Below, piece by piece: positions 13,301-24,822 of a stretch of 64,000 nt of DNA. The notes under the pieces are model-generated. The model saw nothing but the letters and a program-made list of their open reading frames with translations, did not search any database and had not been told where the DNA came from. The DNA lies in contig JAIOJX010000025.1 of the NCBI GenBank assembly GCA_022376925.1, positions 6,727,141 to 6,791,140 of the forward strand, given 5' to 3'. Each line of letters starts with the position of its first letter. Position 1 is the first letter of the stretch. Made by a program: the position numbers and the translations under genes. Source of the DNA: Tragulus kanchil. Its lineage: Eukaryota > Chordata > Mammalia > Artiodactyla > Tragulidae.

Positions 13301-15060
13301 CTGGAACACCTACTCTCAGCACTCCCATTCTATTTTCAGATGAAATACTCTTCTATGTAGAAAACTCTGAAGACTATATCAAAAACTCTCAAAACTAATA
13401 ATTAATCAGGACACTAAATATACAAAAATCAGTTACTTGTTTTTATACTAGAAATAAACTCTCTGAAAAATAAATTAGGAAAATAATCTATTTACAGTGG
13501 CACTAAAAAGAATAAACTCTCAGGAATAAACTTGACTGAGGAGGAGTAAGAACTTTACACTGAAAACTACAAACTACTAATGAAAGAATTTGAGACAGAT
13601 ACAAAAAAGTGGAAAAATATGTGTGGTCATAGATTGAAAGACAGTATTTTTTAAATGTCCATTCCACCCAAAATGATCTACATCAAGATCCCAATGGAAT
13701 TTTTTTACAGAAATTTTTTAAATTATAAAATTTATATGGGACCACAAAAGAACACCAATAGCCAAATCAATATTGAGAAAAAGAGAAAAGCTGTAGTCAT
13801 CATATTTCCTAATTTCAAATATATTACAGAGCTTCAGTAATCAAAACATTATGGCACTTGCATAAGACGGACATATAGACCAATGGAACAGAACAGAAAA
13901 CACAGAGATAAATACATACATACATAGTCAACAGATCTTTGACAAGGGTTCTAATAATATACAGTAGAGAAAGGATAGTCTCTTCAACAAATGGTGTTTA
14001 AACTGGATATCCATGTGCAAAACAGTAAAACTGGACCTTTATATCATATGCGAAAATCAATTCAAAATGGATTAAAGACTTAAATATGAGATCAAAAATT
14101 ATAAAAATTCCTAGAAGAAAACAAAAGAAAAGCTTCATGACACTGGTCTTGGCAATAATTTCTGGGATATGATGCTGAAATTTTAGGCAACAACAACAAA
14201 AATCAACAAGTCAGACTATATTAAACTAAAAAGCTACAAAGCAAAGGAAACATCCAAAAGGTAAAATGTGGAATGGGATAAAATACTTGCAAACCACATA
14301 TCCAACAATGAATTAATCTCCAAAATATATAAGGAATGTCTATAAAATTAAAAAAAGAAAAAATCAATAGCCCAATTTTTAAAAATGGGCTAAGGCCTTA
14401 AATAGACATTTTTCCAAAAAGAACTTACAAATGGCCAACAGATATACTAGAAAGTATATGATATGACTAAACATCAGAGAAATAAAAGTCAAATCCACAA
14501 TGAGCTGTCACCTCACACCTATTTAGATGGCCACTGTCAAAAAAAAAGACAAGTGGACAAGTGTTGACAATAATGTGGATAGACATTAGCACACTGTTTT
14601 TGAGAATGCAAAATGCTGTAGTCACCATTGACAGTGGTACAGACATTCCTCAAAATATTAAAAATAGACTACCATTTGATCCAACAGCCCTATTTCTGGC
14701 TATTTAGTCAAAAGAATTTTTTAATGATATAAATGAACTTATTCACAAAACAAAAATAGAGTCACAGATGCAAAAAACAAACTTATGGTTACCAAGGGGG
14801 AAAGTGAAGGGACGGTGGGAGGCAGAGAGGGAGAGATAAGTCAAGAGACTGAGATTTACATGTATATACTCTGAATATAAAATCTGTAATTAATAATGTA
14901 TCTACAGCACTGAAAACTATATCCAATACTCTGTAAGGACTTACATATGCAAATAACCTAAAAAAGACTGGATATTAATACCTGTATAACAGATTTACAT
15001 TGCTGTACACCTGAAGCCAACAAAACACTATAATTAATTGCACTTCAATAAAAGTTACTT
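10356..15060 (+). mobile_element. Old L1, decayed ORF2 and 3'UTR
   Basis: Continuation of the L1 interrupted by BovB. Recognisable ORF2 signals appear in order: the endonuclease start near 10590, reverse-transcriptase sequence around 12760-13160 (GATGAACATAGATGCAATAA, then CATCTCAATAGATGCAGAAA, motif A of RT), the C-terminal region and a 3'UTR ending AATAAAAGTTAC near 15050. Many stops and frameshifts. Contains a duplication of about 1.1 kb (10541-12749). A segment of the usual ORF2 C-terminal region is missing near 14700. Confidence 0.85.
10541..12749. repeat. Head-to-tail duplication, about 1107-bp unit
   Basis: 10541-11643 recurs at 11649-12749. Differences: one base deleted and one substituted near 10671/11779. 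The joint (11644-11648) has a few extra bases. Lies wholly in the old L1 ORF2. Confidence 0.95.
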
Positions 15061-15364
15061 TAAAAAAATTCATTGAAACCAGGATCTCAAAGATGTATTA
15101 ACATTTCATGTTCATTGCAGCACTATTCACAATAGCCAAGATGTGGAAACAACCTAAATGTCCATCAACGGATGAATATACAAACAAAATATGATACATA
15201 CATTACAATGGAATATGATTTGGCCTTAATTCTGAAAGAAAATCAGTAGGAAATTGCATCATATGTGAAAACATGGATGAACACTGTACTAAGTGAAATA
15301 AACCAGTTATATATAAACAAATACTCCCTAATTCATCTTATATAAGGAATCTAAAATTTTCAAG
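15061..15364 (+). mobile_element. L1 ORF2 C-terminal fragment
   Basis: Contains the highly typical L1 blocks TTCATTGCAGCACTATTCAC and CTAAATGTCCATCAACGGAT, then a TACAATGGAATATGATTTGG block and ACATGGATGAACACTGTACT. In an intact L1 this sequence precedes the 3'UTR, but here it follows one, so it is either a second insertion or the displaced segment missing near 14700. Confidence 0.85.
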
Positions 15365-15880
15365 TTTATGTTGTTCAAGGGTCAACTGTCCTGGCTCCTA
15401 ACCTTCTGTGCTCGTCCTTCTCATGACAGTAATATCTGGCCTGCCTCAGTAGCTCCTAACAGCTCACCCTGCTCCACTCTCCATACCCCTTCCCATATAC
15501 ACACACATAGTAGCCAGAATGATATTTTAAAGCAAAGGAAATTATTAGCTTCTCCTGTGGAAAAACTTTGTTTATCACTGCTACTAGAACAAGATCTAAA
15601 GTCTGAAGACAACTCAGGAGATACTCCACAATTAAGCCCCCACTTAACACTCTGAATTTTTTCATATCATTGTCCTTGATCACGGTGTCCCTGGAAAATT
15701 CAGCTGATATTCAGTGGAAAGGGCACATTGTCATTTCCTATTTTTTGTTATTTTTTTAAATTTTTAAACATGTTGAATTTTTTTTTAATCTTTGGGTCTT
15801 TGCCTTGAATGTCTGCACTCAAAACATTTGTTTGTCTTGTTCAGATCTCAAACAGCTCTGCAGATAGGCCCTTCTTTGAC
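15365..15880 (+). mobile_element. Possible L2 fragment in unrecognised sequence
   Basis: Around 15505-15620 a 'tagccagaatgatattttaaagca' type stretch followed by a pyrimidine-rich block recalls L2. The start (TGTTGTTCAAGGGTCAACTG at 15369) looks like a terminal repeat of a Tigger-related element, also seen near 24795. Nothing coding. Confidence 0.4.
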
Positions 15881-16475
15881 CTTGTTAAATGTAGCTATTA
15901 TTTTCTCTAGCCATTCATGCTTTTTTTAAAAAAAATTTATTTATTTATCTTTTGAGGGCTGGGGTGGGGAGGGAGGGAGATGGGCGGGCCATTTCTATTG
16001 GTCTTTCATTTCTCTATTTTCATCCGTCTTTGTTCTTTTGGCTCCTCTGGGCCTCCCACCACAGTGGCCTCCGTTGTCACAGAGCACCGGCTCTGGGCGC
16101 ATGCGCTCCAGAGCTCCGGCTCGGTAATTAGACACATCAGTCCAGCCGCTCCGCGGCACGTGGGATCTTCCCAGGCCAGGGATCGAAATGGCACCCCTTG
16201 CACTGCAAGGCGGTGTCCTTACCCACTGGACCACCAGGGGAAGCCCCCATTCATGCTTTTTAAAAAAAGTGTATTTTATTGTGTGATAAGAACACTTAAC
16301 ATGACATCTATCCTCTCAGTAAAGTTTTAACGCACAGTATGCTATTGTTGACTATAGGAACAAAATAGATCTTTAAAGCTTATTCATCTTCATTAACTGA
16401 ATTTTATACTCCTTGATTAGTAACTCCCATTTCCCTATTCCCCTTACCCTCTGGAAGACACTGTATATATAACTG
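15881..16475 (-). mobile_element. Old antisense L1 fragment split by a SINE
   Basis: On either side of the SINE, sequence resembles the reverse of an old L1 3'UTR: after it, ACACTTAACATGACATCTAT, TATTGTTGACTATAGGAACA and a CTTATTCATCTTCATTAACT block. Decayed, non-coding. Confidence 0.55.
15925..16247 (-). mobile_element. CHR-like tRNA-derived SINE, antisense, with target-site duplication
   Basis: Minus-strand copy: head (GGGGGCTTCCCCTGGTGGTC when reversed) lies near 16247 and the A/T-rich tail near 15930. The body includes GCTCCGCGGCACGTGGGATC (16147-16166). Flanked by CATTCATGCTTTT at 15912-15924 and again at 16248-16260. Antisense frames over the body give spurious peptides, not genes. Confidence 0.9.
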
Positions 16476-16639
16476 AAAAATAAACTGGGGAAGTGACTTT
16501 ATGCAAATCTTAAAGCTAGGCCTCAAGAGATACTGCAGCCTCAGGTTTTGCTCTCTTGAAATATTGTCATGACACAATTTAACAGGAAAGTCTATTTAGC
16601 TTACTACTGGATGAAGGAAAAGAGACAAAGCATTCCAAT

Positions 16640-16860
16640 TTAACAGCCAGCATCAACTTCCAGACAGGCAATTAAACCTCCTTGGTCCTTTCAGTTCAGC
16701 CAACCTGTCAGTCGAATAAACCTCCTGAGTGTAGATGAAATTAGCGGGATATTCTCCCAACCCACAGAATTGTGAGAAATGAAAGACTGCCATTTTTCAA
16801 GCTGCTAGGTTTCTTGTAGTTTGTTATGTAGCTGAAACAGATCGTATCTAGAATGTGAGG
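16640..16860 (+). mobile_element. MLT1-like (MaLR) LTR remnant
   Basis: The phrase ACCCACAGAATTGTGAGAAA, followed by a 'gctgctaggtttcttgtagtttgttatgtagc' type tail and 'gaaacagatcgtatc', matches the 3' half of MLT1-class LTRs. Diverged, solo, no internal sequence. Confidence 0.5.
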
Positions 16861-16864
16861 AACA

Positions 16865-19058
16865 CAGAGGAATTATGCATATGTCTTAAATGCTTGGCTT
16901 CAACAACTGGTTAAAAAATGGTGCCACTTGCTGAACTGGGGAATGCTGAAGAAGGATGGGTTGTGAGATGGAAAATTACAAGTTTTGTTTTGGCTATGCT
17001 GTTTTGGAAATGTCTGTTAAGCATGAATTTCGAGTTAAGTGGAAGAGTCAACAGTGATTATCATTTTGAAAGCCATCAACTATAAACAGCATTTAAAGCC
17101 ATAGAAATAAAAGATACACTTAAGAATAGAGTGTAGTTAGTCACAAAGAGAACTGAGACCCTGGAATGCTCTACTTTCCAAGGTTGAGTAGAAAAGGAAG
17201 AAATGAAAGAACAACAAAATCAGAAGAATCATCTCATGAGGTAGGAGAAAATCTGGAAAGGCGAAGATGATTCTATGGAAACCAAGAGAAGACAGTGTTT
17301 CAAGATGAGCATGTTGGAAGCAGCTGGGTAACTGTGTGGGCGTGCTGGTGATAATTCACTTCAGCTGTGTCTCATTGCAACCCATTGGACTGTAGCCCAT
17401 CAGGCTACTCTGTCCATAGGATTCTCCAGGCAAGAATACTGGAGTGGGTTGCCATGCCCTTCTCCAGGGGATCTTCCTGACTCAGGGTTCGAACACACCT
17501 CTCAACTCTCCTGCATTGGCAGGTGAATCCTTTACCATGAGTGCCATCTGGGAAGCCGTCAGGTGACTACTGCATGTGTCAACATGGCAGTCACTTAAAA
17601 CCGTGAGCACTTTCGATGGAATAGAAACTGACCTATCTGTCACTCTTGTGAGAAGCACTGCCATGCAGAGGAACAGAGAAATGACTCAAGAGCTTGTGGG
17701 AGCCACTAGTCAGGGAAGTTTGATTTGTTTGTTATACTGTTTTACTTTTAAACCTTGAGTAAAGTCATGGAATCATAAAGTCAGAATGTTAGAGATACCA
17801 AGGGAACATTAAATGCAAAGGTGGGCACAATAATGAACAGAAACAATATGGGCCTAACAGAAGCAGAAGATATTAAGATGGGGAGGCAAGAATACATGGA
17901 ATAATTATACAAAAAATAACTTCATGATCTGGATATCCAAATTAAATTGCAAAAGGTGGACATGCAACTAGAATAATGAACAGCAGAGGAATTATGCATA
18001 TGTCTTAAATGCTTGGCTTCAACAACTGGTTAAAAAATGGTGCCACTTGCTGAACTGGGGAATGCTGAAGAAGGATGGGTTGTGAGATGGAAAATTACAA
18101 GTTTTGTTTTGGCTATGCTGTTTTGGAAATGTCTGTTAAGCATGAATTTCGAGTTAAGTGGAAGAGTCAACAGTGATTATCATTTTGAAAGCCATCAACT
18201 ATAAACAGCATTTAAAGCCATAGAAATAAAAGATACACTTAAGAATAGAGTGTAGTTAGTCACAAAGAGAACTGAGACCCTGGAATGCTCTACTTTCCAA
18301 GGTTGAGTAGAAAAGGAAGAAATGAAAGAACAACAAAATCAGAAGAATCATCTCATGAGGTAGGAGAAAATCTGGAAAGGCGAAGATGATTCTATGGAAA
18401 CCAAGAGAAGACAGTGTTTCAAGATGAGCATGTTGGAAGCAGCTGGGTAACTGTGTGGGCGTGCTGGTGATAATTCACTTCAGCTGTGTCTCATTGCAAC
18501 CCATTGGACTGTAGCCCATCAGGCTACTCTGTCCATAGGATTCTCCAGGCAAGAATACTGGAGTGGGTTGCCATGCCCTTCTCCAGGGGATCTTCCTGAC
18601 TCAGGGTTCGAACACACCTCTCAACTCTCCTGCATTGGCAGGTGAATCCTTTACCATGAGTGCCATCTGGGAAGCCGTCAGGTGACTACTGCATGTGTCA
18701 ACATGGCAGTCACTTAAAACCGTGAGCACTTTCGATGGAATAGAAACTGACCTATCTGTCACTCTTGTGAGAAGCACTGCCATGCAGAGGAACAGAGAAA
18801 TGACTCAAGAGCTTGTGGGAGCCACTAGTCAGGGAAGTTTGATTTGTTTGTTATACTGTTTTACTTTTAAACCTTGAGTAAAGTCATGGAATCATAAAGT
18901 CAGAATGTTAGAGATACCAAGGGAACATTAAATGCAAAGGTGGGCACAATAATGAACAGAAACAATATGGGCCTAACAGAAGCAGAAGATATTAAGATGG
19001 GGAGGCAAGAATACATGGAATAATTATACAAAAAATAACTTCATGATCTGGATATCCA
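16865..19058. repeat. Head-to-tail duplication, 1119-bp offset with 44-bp filler
   Basis: 16865-17939 recurs at 17984-19058, apparently without change. The 44 bases between (17940-17983) end in a distorted version of the sequence left of 16865 (AACTAGAATAATGAACAGC against TATCTAGAATGTGAGGAACA). Chained to the next duplication, so about 100 bases exist three times (17836, 18955, 20024). Confidence 0.95.
17340..17560 (-). mobile_element. Bov-tA-type SINE, antisense
   Basis: Reversed, it has the tRNA-like head (the segment near 17520-17560) and the BovA-like tail with ACTGGAGTGGGTTGCCATGC (17439-17458) and CATTGGACTGTAGCCCATCA (17383-17402). This is the ruminant SINE that joins a tRNA-Glu head to a BovB-derived tail. 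Diverged; image at 18459-18679 through duplication. Confidence 0.85.
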
Positions 19059-21690
19059 TAATGGTATGGATGTCGCCTAGAGCCAGAAGTCTTGGAATAC
19101 AAAGTCAAGTGGACCTTAGGAAGCATCACTATGAACAAATCTAGAGAAGGTAATGGAATTACAGCTGAGCTATTTCAAATTCTAAAAGATGATGCTTTTA
19201 AAAGTGCTACACTCAATATGTTACCATATTTGGAAAACTCAGAAGTGGCCTCAGAACTGGAAAATGTCAGTTTTCATTCCAATCCCAAAGAAGGGCAATG
19301 CCAAAGAATGTCCAAAAGACCATACAATGTACTCATTTCACATGCTAGCAAAGAAATGCTCAAATTCCTCCAAGCTAGGCTTCAATAGTACATATACCAG
19401 GAACTTACAGATGTGCAAGCTGGATTTAGAAAAGGCAGAGGAACCACAGGTCAAATTGCCACCATCCATTGGATCATAAAAAAAGCAAGAGAATTCCAGA
19501 AAATGTCTCCTTCATTAACTACACTAAAGCCTCTGACTGTGTAGATAATAACAAAATGGAACATTCTTAAAGAGATGGGAATACCAGATCACCTTGCCTG
19601 CCTCCTGAAAAACCTGTATGCAGATCAAGAAGCAACAGTTAGAACCGGACATGGAACAATGGACTGGTTCAAAATTGGGAAAGCAGTACAACAAGGCTGT
19701 ATACTGTCACCCTGCTTATTTAATGTCTATGCAGAGTATATCATGTGAAATGCTGGGTTGGATGAAGCAAATGCTTGAAATCTGGAAAACTCAGCAGTGG
19801 CCACAGGACTGGAAAATGTCAGTTTTCTGGAATCAAGATTTCTGGGAGAAATACCAATAATCTCAGGTATGCACATGACACCACCCTTATGGCAGAAAGT
19901 GAAGAGGAACTAAAGAGTCTCTTGATGAATGTGAGACAGAGAAAATGCTGTCTTAAAACTCAACATTCAAAAAACTAAGATCATGGAATCCAGTCCCATT
20001 GTTTTGTGGCAAATAGATGGGAAAACAGAAACAATATGGGCCTAACAGAAGCAGAAGATATTAAGATGGGGAGGCAAGAATACATGGAATAATTATACAA
20101 AAAATAACTTCATGATCTGGATATCCATAATGGTATGGATGTCGCCTAGAGCCAGAAGTCTTGGAATACAAAGTCAAGTGGACCTTAGGAAGCATCACTA
20201 TGAACAAATCTAGAGAAGGTAATGGAATTACAGCTGAGCTATTTCAAATTCTAAAAGATGATGCTTTTAAAAGTGCTACACTCAATATGTTACCATATTT
20301 GGAAAACTCAGAAGTGGCCTCAGAACTGGAAAATGTCAGTTTTCATTCCAATCCCAAAGAAGGGCAATGCCAAAGAATGTCCAAAAGACCATACAATGTA
20401 CTCATTTCACATGCTAGCAAAGAAATGCTCAAATTCCTCCAAGCTAGGCTTCAATAGTACATATACCAGGAACTTACAGATGTGCAAGCTGGATTTAGAA
20501 AAGGCAGAGGAACCACAGGTCAAATTGCCACCATCCATTGGATCATAAAAAAAGCAAGAGAATTCCAGAAAAATGTCTCCTTCATTAACTACACTAAAGC
20601 CTCTGACTGTGTAGATAATAACAAAATGGAACATTCTTAAAGAGATGGGAATACCAGATCACCTTGCCTGCCTCCTGAAAAACCTGTATGCAGATCAAGA
20701 AGCAACAGTTAGAACCGGACATGGAACAATGGACTGGTTCAAAATTGGGAAAGCAGTACAACAAGGCTGTATACTGTCACCCTGCTTATTTAATGTCTAT
20801 GCAGAGTATATCATGTGAAATGCTGGGTTGGATGAAGCAAATGCTTGAAATCTGGAAAACTCAGCAGTGGCCACAGGACTGGAAAATGTCAGTTTTCTGG
20901 AATCAAGATTTCTGGGAGAAATACCAATAATCTCAGGTATGCACATGACACCACCCTTATGGCAGAAAGTGAAGAGGAACTAAAGAGTCTCTTGATGAAT
21001 GTGAGACAGAGAAAATGCTGTCTTAAAACTCAACATTCAAAAAACTAAGATCATGGAATCCAGTCCCATTGTTTTGTGGCAAATAGATGGGAAAACAGTG
21101 TACACAGTGACAGACTATTTTCTTGGGCTCCAAAATCATTGCAGATGGTGACTGCAGCCATGAAATTAGAAGATGCTTGCTCCTTTGAAGAAAAGCTATG
21201 TCAATCTGCACAGCGTATTCAAAAGCAGAGATATCACTTTGCCAACAGAAATCTGTTTAGTCAAAACTATGGTTTTTCCAATAGTCATGTATGAATGTGA
21301 GAGTTCGATCATAAAGAAGGCTGAGCACTGAAGAACTGATGCCTTTGAACTGTGGTGTTAGAGAAGACTTTTGAGAGTCCCTTGGACAGCAAGGAGATCA
21401 AACCTGAAGGAAATCAACCTAGAATATTCATTATGCTGAAGCTCCAATACTTTGGCCACCTGATGCAAAGAGCTGACTCATTGAAAAATACCCTGATGCT
21501 GGGAAAGACTGATAGCAGCAGGAGAAGGGGCTGACAGAGAATGAGATGATTGGATGGTATCACTCACTAATAGACATCAGTTCGAGCAAGCTCCAGGAGA
21601 TGGTGATGGACAGGGAGGCCTGGTGTGCTGCAGTCTATGGGTTGCAGGGTTGTACACGACTGAGCAACTGAACCACCACCACCACTCCTT
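17771..21690 (+). pseudogene. BovB LINE, reverse transcriptase pseudogene to 3' end
   Basis: Sense BovB sequence running from the region before the RT domain (GAGATACCAAGGGAACATTA at 17792) to the 3' end near 21690. Translated pieces show RT features: FQILKDDAFKS, FIPIPKKGNAKEC, and NNLRYAHDTTLMAESEEELK, where the usual YADD catalytic box reads YAHD, so the first catalytic aspartate is lost. Frames are broken by stops. Two chained duplications inflate it; collapsing leaves roughly 1.7 kb. It encodes no active enzyme. Confidence 0.9.
18955..21098. repeat. Head-to-tail duplication, about 1070-bp unit
   Basis: 18955-20028 recurs at 20024-21098, with one added A in a homopolymer (19500 against 20569). 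Lies in BovB. Its left border is inside the previous duplication and its right end overlaps the next one, forming a chain of three. Confidence 0.95.
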
Positions 21691-23219
21691 CCAGCCAACC
21701 CTCTCCATTTACATATTAGGAAAATAAAGAGATGTAGAAAATGCAATTGCTCCACCTATAATCACACAGTAAAATGACCTGTGATTGACTATATACACAA
21801 TTTTCTTTTTTTCACTGGAATATGAACTTGATACTACATTTTATCACGAAACTACTATTAGTAAGTTAAGGACAGTAATTGTATGGTAGTTATCTAGGAG
21901 AATGTCTTATTCTTTTTATTAATAAATTTATACTCCCTTCACCCATTTCTCCCACCCTTCACCTTCTATCTCTGGTAACTGCCAATTTGTTACCAGCATC
22001 TATGGTCTTTTTTGTTTTTTATTTCATATATAAGAAAGATAATACTATATTTATCTTTCTCTAACTTATTATGCTTAGCACAGTGCCTTTAAGGTCTACC
22101 CATATTGTTGAATATTATAAGATACATTCCTTCTTAAAAAACTAAATGATCATGGAATCTTTGGGCAAATAGATGGGAAAACAGTGTACACAGTGACAGA
22201 CTATTTTCTTGGGCTCCAAAATCATTGCAGATGGTGACTGCAGCCATGAAATTAGAAGATGCTTGCTCCTTTGAAGAAAAGCTATGTCAATCTGCACAGC
22301 GTATTCAAAAGCAGAGATATCACTTTGCCAACAGAAATCTGTTTAGTCAAAACTATGGTTTTTCCAATAGTCATGTATGAATGTGAGAGTTCGATCATAA
22401 AGAAGGCTGAGCACTGAAGAACTGATGCCTTTGAACTGTGGTGTTAGAGAAGACTTTTGAGAGTCCCTTGGACAGCAAGGAGATCAAACCTGAAGGAAAT
22501 CAACCTAGAATATTCATTATGCTGAAGCTCCAATACTTTGGCCACCTGATGCAAAGAGCTGACTCATTGAAAAATACCCTGATGCTGGGAAAGACTGATA
22601 GCAGCAGGAGAAGGGGCTGACAGAGAATGAGATGATTGGATGGTATCACTCACTAATAGACATCAGTTCGAGCAAGCTCCAGGAGATGGTGATGGACAGG
22701 GAGGCCTGGTGTGCTGCAGTCTATGGGTTGCAGGGTTGTACACGACTGAGCAACTGAACCACCACCACCACTCCTTCCAGCCAACCCTCTCCATTTACAT
22801 ATTAGGAAAATAAAGAGATGTAGAAAATGCAATTGCTCCACCTATAATCACACAGTAAAATGACCTGTGATTGACTATATACACAATTTTCTTTTTTTCA
22901 CTGGAATATGAACTTGATACTACATTTTATCACGAAACTACTATTAGTAAGTTAAGGACAGTAATTGTATGGTAGTTATCTAGGAGAATGTCTTATTCTT
23001 TTTATTAATAAATTTATACTCCCTTCACCCATTTCTCCCACCCTTCACCTTCTATCTCTGGTAACTGCCAATTTGTTACCAGCATCTATGGTCTTTTTTG
23101 TTTTTTATTTCATATATAAGAAAGATAATACTATATTTATCTTTCTCTAACTTATTATGCTTAGCACAGTGCCTTTAAGGTCTACCCATATTGTTGAATA
23201 TTATAAGACTACATTCCTT
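21078..23219. repeat. Head-to-tail duplication, 1086-bp offset with filler
   Basis: 21078-22132 recurs at 22164-23219. Filler 22133-22163 begins like the sequence right of the unit and ends as a shortened version of 21025-21077 (CTTAAAAAACTAAATGATCA against CTTAAAACTC...AACTAAGATCA). A base is also lost at 22122. Covers the BovB 3' end and an antisense L1 start. Confidence 0.95.
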
Positions 23220-23460
23220 TTTATGGCTGAATTGTGTATATATACATATACACAATTTTTTAAAATTTATCCATTGATATATACATACACTGTTTCTATA
23301 TGTTGGCTATTATAAATAATGCTGCAATGAGTATATACATGTATGTATCTTTTTATGTTAATGCTTTACTTTCTTCAAATAAATTCCTTAAAGTGAAATT
23401 CTTGGCTCATATGGTAGTTCCATTTTTTATATTTTGAAGAAGCTCCATATTGCTGTTGTT
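21890..23460 (-). mobile_element. Old antisense L1 3' fragment
   Basis: Reverse of an L1 tail: a CTATCTCTGGTAACTGCCAA block, then CATATATAAGAAAGATAATA, the TTTTTATGGCTGAATTGTGT block (23218-23237) and GCTATTATAAATAATGCTGC (23306-23325), the reverse of the conserved ORF2 C-terminal region. 22133-22975 is taken up by the duplication joint and the second image of BovB. Non-coding. Confidence 0.75.
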
Positions 23461-23485
23461 GTTGTTTCAATTTTGGCCTCTTTCA

Positions 23486-23731
23486 TTGTTTTTTTTATTT
23501 ATTTATTTTCATCCATATTTATTCTTTGGCCTGTGTGGGCCTCCCATTGCAGTGGCCTCTCTCATTGCAGAGCGCCAGCTCTGTGCACATGCGCTCCAGA
23601 GTGCTAGCTCATAATTGGACACATCAGTCCAGCGGCTCAATGGCACATGGGATCTACCCAGGCCAGGGATGGAACCGGTGTCCCTTGCACTGTAAGGCAG
23701 ACTCTTTACCCACTGGACCACAGAGAAGCCC
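23486..23731 (-). mobile_element. CHR-like SINE, antisense, older copy
   Basis: Reverse of the same SINE family as at 33 kb, with more substitutions (AGCGGCTCAATGGCACATGG replaces the CGCGGCACG core). Lies directly before a second SINE in the same orientation, separated by a short T-rich spacer. Confidence 0.85.
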
Positions 23732-23741
23732 AGTATTGTTT

Positions 23742-24076
23742 TTTGTGTTTTTTAAAATTTTTATTTATTTATTTATTTATCTTTTGGGGGTGGGGTGGGG
23801 AGGGAGGAGGATGGCGGGCCATTTCTATTGGTCTTTCATTTCTCTATTTTCATCCGTCTTTGTTCTTTGGCTCCTGTGGGCCTCCCATCGCGGTGGCCTC
23901 TGTCGTCCAAGAGCGCCGGCTCTGGCACACGCGCTCCAGAGCTCCAGCTCAGTAATTGGACACATCAGTCCAGCCGCTCCGCGGCATGTGGGATCTTCCC
24001 AGGCCAGGGATCGAACCGGCGTGCCTTGCACTGCAAGGCAGTGTCCTTACCCACTGGACCACCAGGGGAAGCCCCC
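23742..24076 (-). mobile_element. CHR-like SINE, antisense, younger copy
   Basis: Full-length family member with a (TTTA)n tail at 23763-23780, GCTCCGCGGCATGTGGGATC core and head near 24076. Short flanking repeat GTATTGTTTT / ATATTGTTTT. The repeat straddles the head of the preceding SINE, so this one inserted beside or into the older one's flank. Confidence 0.9.
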
Positions 24077-24129
24077 AATATTGTTTTTATAATGGCCACA
24101 CCAAGTTATATTCTGCCAAACATTTATAA

Positions 24130-24660
24130 CAAAAGTTGCAGAAAATTTTTGGTCTCCCAGTGCATGTAACATTCATGTTTACACTTTAGCCTATTAAGTA
24201 TGTGTTAGCACTATGTCTTAAAAATCAACCCAAAGGAGTCCCTGGTGGTCCAGTGGTTAAGAATCTGTCTGCCAATGCAGGGGACATGGGTTCAATTTCT
24301 GGTCAGGGAAGATCCCACATGCCTCAGGGCAACTAAGTCCATGTGTCATAGTTACTGAGCCCCAGCAGCCTAGAGCCTGTGCTCTGCAACAAGAGAAGCC
24401 CTCACACTGCAACTAGAGAGTAGCCCCCACTCAGTGTAACTACAGAAAGCTTGAGAGCAGCAATGAAGACCAAGTGCAGCCAAAAATAAAAATTTTAAAA
24501 ACAATGTACATACCCCAATTGAAAAATATTTTATTGCTTATATATGCTAATCAACATCTGACAACACAGAGTTGCCAGAGAGCTTCAATTTGTTTTTAAA
24601 AAACACAATGTCTTTGAAGCACAACAAAGCAAAGCACAATATGACAAAGTATGACAGCTA
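24130..24660 (-). mobile_element. Tigger1-like DNA transposon fragment split by a SINE
   Basis: Left part has GGTCTCCCAGTGCATGTAAC and TTTACACTTTAGCCTATTAA; right part has ACAATGTACATACCCCAATT and ends in AAGCACAACAAAGCAAAGCA, all recalling Tigger1. The interruption is the SINE at 24234-24500. No transposase gene. Confidence 0.65.
24234..24500 (+). mobile_element. CHR/Bov-type tRNA-derived SINE (longer-bodied family)
   Basis: Head GGAGTCCCTGGTGGTCCAGT, B-box-like GGGTTCAATTTC, then GATCCCACATGCCTCAGGGC and the repeated 'caactagagagtagcccc' type body with an A-rich end. It inserted into the Tigger1-like element. The body differs from the CGGAGCGGCTGG family and matches that at 43.6 kb. Confidence 0.8.
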
Positions 24661-24666
24661 ACTGTA

Positions 24667-24822
24667 CATCTTAACAGTTGGCCCTCTGTGGCAGTGGTTC
24701 CACAGCCACAATTCAACCAACTGCCCACTTTGTAGTCCTATAGTATGCATTTTTTAACCTGCATTAAAGTGGATTCACCCTATTCAAACTGTGTTGTTCA
24801 AGAGTCAACTGAATTGTCTCAG
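24667..24822. mobile_element. Short Tigger-related MITE-like element
   Basis: Ends look like inverted repeats: CAGTTGGCCCTCTG near 24675 and its approximate inverse TTCAAGAGTCAACTG near 24797-24811. About 140 bp, no coding capacity. Family not certain. Confidence 0.4.

Noticed and set aside
1..23219. Regular duplications as a CRISPR-like or satellite array
   Set aside because: Units are unrelated to each other and each occurs only twice. There is no shared repeat, spacer pattern or higher-order periodicity, only a shared length.
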